Assembly: GCA_017861365.1 (NCBI GenBank)
Contig: JAGFXR010000011.1
Location: forward strand, 1 to 52,895
DNA length: 52,895 bases
Source: Oscillospiraceae bacterium
GTDB taxonomy: Bacteria > Bacillota > Clostridia > Oscillospirales > Oscillospiraceae
Reading direction: 5' to 3'
The notes under the pieces are model-generated. The model ran no database searches. It was not told the origin of the DNA and saw nothing but the letters and a program-made list of their open reading frames with translations. The position numbers and the translations under genes were made by a program. This document shows, piece after piece, positions 49,144 to 52,895 of this stretch. Position 1 is the stretch's first letter. Every line of letters starts with the position of its first letter.

Positions 49144-49192
49144 GTTAGTTTTAGCTAACAAGCGGGTTTGGCTGGAGTTAGTTTACGCTAAC
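49144..49192. promoter_or_regulatory. Two iron-box-like palindromes before the flavodoxin gene
   Basis: GTTAGTTTTAGCTAAC (49144-49159) and GTTAGTTTACGCTAAC (49177-49192), 33 bp apart, 73-120 bp before the start. Same rule as at feoA. Confidence 0.7.
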
Positions 49193-49536
49193 TATTACCT
49201 ATATTATAAAATAATCATTCTTTTGTCAAGTACTTTTCACGACAAAAGCCTTAATCCGCCGTCTTCGAAGAATCGGTTTTATTTAAGGGAATCAGACCGC
49301 CACACTGTGTCCACCAGCTCTGCCAAGCAAATGTGCTTTACATCCTCCCGAGCTGCCGCAAGAGCGCACATTTTATATCGGCACGATCGTCCTTCCCTTC
49401 GCACATTTGCATTGACAGCATCGAAAATAAGAGTTGCGGTAAAAGTTGATCAAAATTTTATAAAATCGGCAAATGTAACCTTATATCGCATATTCCTTTT
49501 TCACCGCGCGGGCATAAGATTAATTGAGGTGGTCTT
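49193..49536. other. Intergenic region before the DUF6774 gene
   Basis: 344 bp without a gene that I can support; an open frame at 49223-49540 (plus) has no start signal and no family look. AT-rich; no clear promoter with both boxes was found. The GTG at 49537 is served by GAGGTGG. Confidence 0.5.
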
Positions 49537-49836
49537 GTGAATCCGTGTGAGATGAACGTTCTGATTACAGCCTTGACAAACTACTTTTATACCTCTCTTT
49601 CCAAAGAAGAGTTCAAGTGTCTGAGTGTTTTTTTAAATGAACTCAGCAAATCCATGTTTGCTACTATTTTGTTTCAAGACGTCTGCAACAACAATAAGCT
49701 TCACCCTGATAAAAGCACCATCTCCTCCGTTTTCAGTACGCCCCAATCTGCCTCTTCCATCGAATCCACCTCTTCTATTGAATCCGTCTCTTCCATCCTC
49801 TCTTCTAAAAATCAAAAACAACCCCCGAAGCTTTAA
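49537..49836 (+). CDS. DUF6774-like small protein with Ser-rich tail
   Basis: 99 residues, GTG 49537, leader GAGGTGG. The first ~50 residues (NPCEMNVLITALTNYFYTSLSKEEFKCLSVFL) match the clostridial DUF6774 look (helical ITAL...LS..E...L..). The second half is low-complexity Ser (SSIESTSSIESVSSILSS) with a tandem-like SSIES. Function unknown. Confidence 0.6.
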   Translation: MNPCEMNVLITALTNYFYTSLSKEEFKCLSVFLNELSKSMFATILFQDVCNNNKLHPDKSTISSVFSTPQSASSIESTSSIESVSSILSSKNQKQPPKL

Positions 49837-49851
49837 GCCCGGGAGTTGTTT
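49816..49851. terminator. Terminator, DUF6774 gene / hsp20
   Basis: AAACAACCCCCG (49816-49827) pairs with CGGGAGTTGTTT (49840-49851), one mismatch, 12-nt loop, T/A-rich ends. Overlaps the last codons of the DUF6774 gene; lies 17 bp from the end of the convergent hsp20 gene. Confidence 0.75.
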
Positions 49852-49867
49852 GATTTAGTGTACAATT

Positions 49868-50302
49868 TTATTGTATTTCTATTTTTCTGGTTTTAGAAAT
49901 GCTTTCTTCTTTCTTGGGGCAATATACGCTCAAGATGCCATTGTTCATTTCCGCCCTGACTTCTTCCGCCTTGATATTCTCCAGTGAGAAGCTTCTTTTC
50001 AAAGAACCGGATCGGCGCTCTTTGCGCAAATACCGACCGCTTTCGGCCCTTTGCTCGTTGTCCTCGTCCATACTCGCCAAAATAGTCAGGATATTATCGT
50101 GAATATGAATGCTGATGTCATTTTTATTCTGACCCGGCATTTCAGCTTCGATGATATAGGTGTCATTGGTTTCTCTCACATCGACTTTAAAATTGCCGAA
50201 ATTAAAGCTGTCCCAAAAGTTATCACTGAAAAAATTGCTCAGTAGTCCCCGTGGAAATAGGCTGTCGTGATATGTGCTCAATTCGTTTTTTTCATGACTC
50301 AT
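49868..50302 (-). CDS. Small heat-shock protein Hsp20
   Basis: 144 residues, ATG 50302 after AGGAGG. Alpha-crystallin domain from FKVDVRETNDTYIIEAEMPGQNKNDISI (~38-65) to LKRSFSLENIKAEEVRAEMNNGILSVYCPKKE (~100-131), and the C-terminal I-x-I (RKIEIQ) that joins dimers into oligomers. ATP-free holdase chaperone. No CIRCE element was seen in the ~70 bp upstream, so control by HrcA is unlikely. Confidence 0.9.
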   Translation of the reverse strand: MSHEKNELSTYHDSLFPRGLLSNFFSDNFWDSFNFGNFKVDVRETNDTYIIEAEMPGQNKNDISIHIHDNILTILASMDEDNEQRAESGRYLRKERRSGSLKRSFSLENIKAEEVRAEMNNGILSVYCPKKEESISKTRKIEIQ

Positions 50303-50425
50303 AAAAACACCTCCTTATGTATCGTATTTTATGAGATTCCGATATTATTATACTACGCCCTTGGGAATGGGTTACTCCAGAATTTTCATGAAAAAAAGTT
50401 TTACTTGCTGATCCTCACAAAATAA

Positions 50426-50460
50426 ATGATGAGCCCCGCATGTTCTGCGGGGCCCATCAT
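50426..50460. terminator. Terminator, M23 gene / hsp20 interval
   Basis: ATGATGAGCCCCGCA (50426-50440) with TGCGGGGCCCATCAT (50446-50460), one mismatch, loop TGTTC. It lies 46 bp after the stop of the minus-strand M23 gene. Confidence 0.75.
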
Positions 50461-50505
50461 TCAATTTACAGCTTCAACCGCTTCAGGCTTGGTGCTGCCA
50501 AACCG

Positions 50506-52230
50506 TCAGGGGAGATAATTGAGCGGATTAACCGCTGAATCGTTGTATCTGACTTCAAAATGGCAGTGATTTCCTGTGCTTCTGCCCGTGCTGCCGACGC
50601 GGGCAATCGTCTGCCCTTTGTAGACCTTATCCCCCACGGACACCAACAGGGAGGAGCAATGTCCATAATAGCTTTTATATCCGTTGCCGTGGTCAATGAT
50701 GACCAAGTTTCCATAGGAACCCTTGTAGCCGGACCAGACCACGGTTCCTCCGTCTGCCGCAGCGATCGCGGTGCCGTAGGAAGTAGCAATGTCGATGCCG
50801 CTGTGGTAGCTGTAGCTGCCGAAAATACTGCGGTATCCAAAATAGGACGTAATATTACCGGAAACCGGCCAGCGGAACGAACCCGTAGCAACCCAGGTAG
50901 GACGCTCCGTGGTGCCCACGGCCACAACCTGAGTGGTTGGCTCAGAGGTTACAGTATAGGTCAATACCGTCCGCGTGGTTTCAACACCGTTGACGTAGTT
51001 CACATCAGCGTTCACCTCAGCTTGTCCCTCAACGCCCTGGGTGACAACCTTGCTGTCGCCAACATACATGGATGCGTCATCCACTTCCTCCACAGGGCAG
51101 GCGATGTTCTCCGTGTAGCTCACATTTTCAACTGTGTTGACCGTCACATAGGGAACGCTTGCGTTCAGGTTCAGAACGTCGTCAGGATGGAGGGAATCGA
51201 TATCCGCCTGTGGATTGAGTGCCATCAGATCGGACAGTGACATGCTATTTTCATAGGCAATGTCATAGTAAGTGTCGCCCTCCTGCACCACATAGGTGGC
51301 GGCCTCAACCCGGCTGGAGGTTAAAAGTGTTTTGATCTGATCATAGTCCTGCAAGACGCTGGCAGAGACGTAATCGTAGTTGACCTCGATATCCTCGGAA
51401 AAGCTGTAGCTTTTGGTGTTTTCATCCACATAGGCGGATGCAATCTGATCTAACAGCTCGTCATATTGAGACTGGCTGTCCAACGCTCCCACCACAACGC
51501 CATCCACCGTGATTACATAACGCTTCATTACCTCGCCGATCTGGCTGAACAGGTAGGTATCCAGCCCGGAAACGGAGCTGGAAAGCTTGGTCTTCTCCAC
51601 AACCACACGGTTAAACTGGATGTCGGCATCCACGGTATAATCGTAGCCCAGAATGGCTGATGCGCGATCCTCCACAGCTTGTACCACCGTCTCCACCGAA
51701 GCACTGTCGGAAACCACACCCATCTTTGTTCCGTTGACGGTCACTTGGTAGCCCGTGGTGTAAACGGTCTGAAACACACCTCCCGCAATGCATAGAGAGG
51801 CAATCAGCAAAAATACCGGAATGACAGCTGGCTTGCGGGCCACCGTCCGCAACGACACCGCGGCATGCTCCACCGAACCTATCAGTTCTTCCATTCCTGC
51901 TGAAACGGAAGCCTTGTCCTTCGTGCGCCCCTCACGGCGCAGAGCATCCGGCACAAGACCAGCGACTGTTCGGTGAACTTTACCGCCAAACCGCCCCAGA
52001 GGGGAGTTGCTCCCCGTCAGGCCAGCGGCTATTTGATGAACCTTACCGCCAAGCCGTCCCAAAGGGGAGTCGCTCCCCATCAGGCCAGCGGTTATTTGAT
52101 GAACCCTGTCACCGAACCGCCCGAGGGGTGATGACTTCCCCGCTTGGGTGCTCTCTCTGGCGGGCGGGTCAGCCTGCTCCTCATGTTTCATTTTAGCTGT
52201 TCGGTTGGAAGGGATCAGCAGCTCATCCAT
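50506..52230 (-). CDS. Cell-wall hydrolase: membrane anchor, LysM, G5, M23 peptidase
   Basis: 574 residues from ATG 52230; GGAGG is eight bases before, and an earlier in-frame ATG is not. Order: three 21-residue repeats (residues 34-94, each with PLGR-x-GG-x-V-H), a membrane helix (PAVIPVFLLIASLCIAGG, ~140-160), a beta/helix part (~180-330), LysM (YVVQEGDTYYDIAYENSMS, ~345), G5 (ENIACPVEEVDDASMY, ~400) and the M23 peptidase with zinc ligands in HSGIDIATS and GNHCHFEVR and a GHCSSL third-site block. Cuts peptidoglycan cross-bridges outside the membrane. The repeats lie on the cytosolic side. Has its own promoter at 52310-52338. Confidence 0.9.
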   Translation of the reverse strand: MDELLIPSNRTAKMKHEEQADPPARESTQAGKSSPLGRFGDRVHQITAGLMGSDSPLGRLGGKVHQIAAGLTGSNSPLGRFGGKVHRTVAGLVPDALRREGRTKDKASVSAGMEELIGSVEHAAVSLRTVARKPAVIPVFLLIASLCIAGGVFQTVYTTGYQVTVNGTKMGVVSDSASVETVVQAVEDRASAILGYDYTVDADIQFNRVVVEKTKLSSSVSGLDTYLFSQIGEVMKRYVITVDGVVVGALDSQSQYDELLDQIASAYVDENTKSYSFSEDIEVNYDYVSASVLQDYDQIKTLLTSSRVEAATYVVQEGDTYYDIAYENSMSLSDLMALNPQADIDSLHPDDVLNLNASVPYVTVNTVENVSYTENIACPVEEVDDASMYVGDSKVVTQGVEGQAEVNADVNYVNGVETTRTVLTYTVTSEPTTQVVAVGTTERPTWVATGSFRWPVSGNITSYFGYRSIFGSYSYHSGIDIATSYGTAIAAADGGTVVWSGYKGSYGNLVIIDHGNGYKSYYGHCSSLLVSVGDKVYKGQTIARVGSTGRSTGNHCHFEVRYNDSAVNPLNYLP

Positions 52231-52309
52231 ATAAAATACCTCCGCTCCGGATGTTAAAGTCAGGTAATACAAATCGGTAATAAATAATTACAAAATAGTT
52301 ACAAAGGCT

Positions 52310-52338
52310 ACTATACACGTTTTTACCGGATGCGTCAA
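52310..52338 (-). promoter_or_regulatory. SigA-type promoter of the M23 gene
   Basis: On the minus strand TTGACG (52333-52338), 17-bp spacer, TATAGT (52310-52315), 80 bp before the start at 52230. Confidence 0.65.
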
Positions 52339-52459
52339 GTGCTTTCGCCCAGAAAATTAGTAATTACGCCTTAAATAGAAAAATTTTTCTCGGAAAAATC
52401 ACATTTTTGGAAAAACATCGAAATACTTCGCTTTTTTTGTGATTGCAGACAAACCAAGC

Positions 52460-52497
52460 GAAATCCCCGCAAAATCAAACGATTTTGCGGGGATTTC
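52460..52497. terminator. Stem after the pta gene
   Basis: GAAATCCCCGCAAAATC (52460-52476) and its perfect complement (52481-52497) with loop AAAC: a 17-bp stem 37 bp after the pta stop. A T-run is poor, so it may be a barrier for RNases as much as a terminator. Confidence 0.7.
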
Positions 52498-52533
52498 AGC
52501 GGACGTATTGAACTTGTAGTGCGTAAAGGGTTT

Positions 52534-52895
52534 TTACTTCAGTGCCGCCGTAATAATGGACATGATGTAAACCTCTTCGGCATTACAGCCCCTGGACAAG
52601 TCGTTGATCGGAGCGTTCAGCCCCTGCAGAATGGGGCCATAGGCTTCAAAGCCGCCAAGACGCTGGGCAATTTTATAGCCGATGTTGCCGGCGTTGATGT
52701 TCGGGAAAATAAACGTATTTGCTCTGCCGGCCACGCAGGAGCCCTGACATTTGGTTTTAGCAACCGAGGGAGCAAAGGCGGCGTCGAACTGAAGCTCACC
52801 GTCGATGGCCAGATGGGGATCCAGTGCCTTGACCTTCTCTGTGGCGTTGCGGACCATATCCACCGTGGCGCCGCTACCGGAACCCTTGGTGGAGT
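52534..52895 (-). CDS. pta: Phosphate acetyltransferase, C-terminal part (partial)
   Basis: About 120 residues; the frame runs out of the right edge before its start. The blocks STKGSGSGATVDM, FDAAFAPSVAKTKC, GRANTFIFPNINAGNIGYKIAQRLGG and GPILQGLNAPINDLSRGC are the end of Pta, with the acetyl-phosphate/CoA site in the Gly-rich and PNINAGN parts. Makes acetyl phosphate from acetyl-CoA for ATP gain in fermentation, normally with AckA. Confidence 0.9.
   Translation of the reverse strand, partial: STKGSGSGATVDMVRNATEKVKALDPHLAIDGELQFDAAFAPSVAKTKCQGSCVAGRANTFIFPNINAGNIGYKIAQRLGGFEAYGPILQGLNAPINDLSRGCNAEEVYIMSIITAALK

Noticed and set aside
49223-49540. 105-residue frame before the DUF6774 gene
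   Set aside because: Runs into the GTG of the real gene, has no start signal and low-quality composition.
50303-50400. Possible CIRCE element before hsp20
   Set aside because: No TTAGCACTC-type inverted repeat is found.
51952-52131. CRISPR-like array
   Set aside because: The 63-bp periodic repeats lie in a coding frame of the M23 gene without unique spacers.

Overview
The window reads as a chromosomal segment of an anaerobic, spore-forming-lineage Firmicute, probably a clostridial Oscillospiraceae-type gut bacterium. The inference rests on the gene set: a Csp-like subtilisin, a CD1871A-family mini-protein, twin FeoA plus FeoB with a Cys-rich partner, LarE, a DUF6774 protein, a YabM/YabN/HU/RqcP row and LexA with Gram-positive features. 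AGGAGG-type ribosome-binding sites and frequent GTG/TTG starts agree with this. The exception is the first ~0.5-0.7 kb. It is very GC- and alanine-rich, proteobacterial in style, holds two tail-to-tail lipoprotein-like paralogues, and does not fit the rest. It is most likely a chimeric contig end or contamination.

Layout. (1) 1-~780: foreign-looking segment and junction. (2) ~782-16.8 kb: a prophage read on the minus strand, from a divergent Cro/repressor pair through micro-genes, an ArpU-like late regulator, terminase, portal, scaffold, capsid, head-tail connectors, tail tube, chaperones, a short tape measure, baseplate-like proteins and a propeller-type tail fibre. No integrase, replication, holin or lysin gene is visible. 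(3) 16.8-17.4 kb: a small repeat element with nested inverted repeats next to the 3' end of a subtilisin-like protease (17.4-19.1 kb). (4) 19.4-25.9 kb: a plus-strand run of circularly permuted ATP-grasp, alpha-E, transglutaminase and two aspartoacylase-like proteins (the second without its zinc ligands), then a TlpA-like lipoprotein, a CD1871A CXXC mini-protein and a membrane ferredoxin. (5) 25.9-32.5 kb: YeiH exporter with divergent LysR, a stand-alone caspase-fold-like protein, MBL-fold hydrolase, DUF134 regulator, nitroreductase, DUF2461 protein and LarE. (6) 32.5-36.7 kb: MarR plus heterodimeric ABC exporter. (7) 37-43.6 kb: lexA-ogt under a candidate SOS box, purine nucleoside phosphorylase-MtaD, and SpoVB/YabM-like flippase-MazG-HU-RqcP. 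(8) 43.7-49.1 kb: DtxR-type regulator, FeoB-associated protein, FeoB, two FeoA, Mrp ATPase and flavodoxin, with five copies of one palindrome (GTTAG-N6-CTAAC) in front of feoA, feoB and the flavodoxin gene. (9) 49.5-52.9 kb: DUF6774 protein, Hsp20, a LysM/G5/M23 envelope hydrolase with an odd N-terminal repeat, and the end of phosphate acetyltransferase.

The strongest leads are the ATP-grasp/transglutaminase/deacylase cluster with a dead-looking deacylase paralogue, the stand-alone caspase-like protein, and the sequence-defined iron regulon joining Feo uptake to flavodoxin. No tRNA, rRNA, CRISPR array, complete insertion sequence or convincing riboswitch was seen. All family assignments come from reading motifs; no database search was run.
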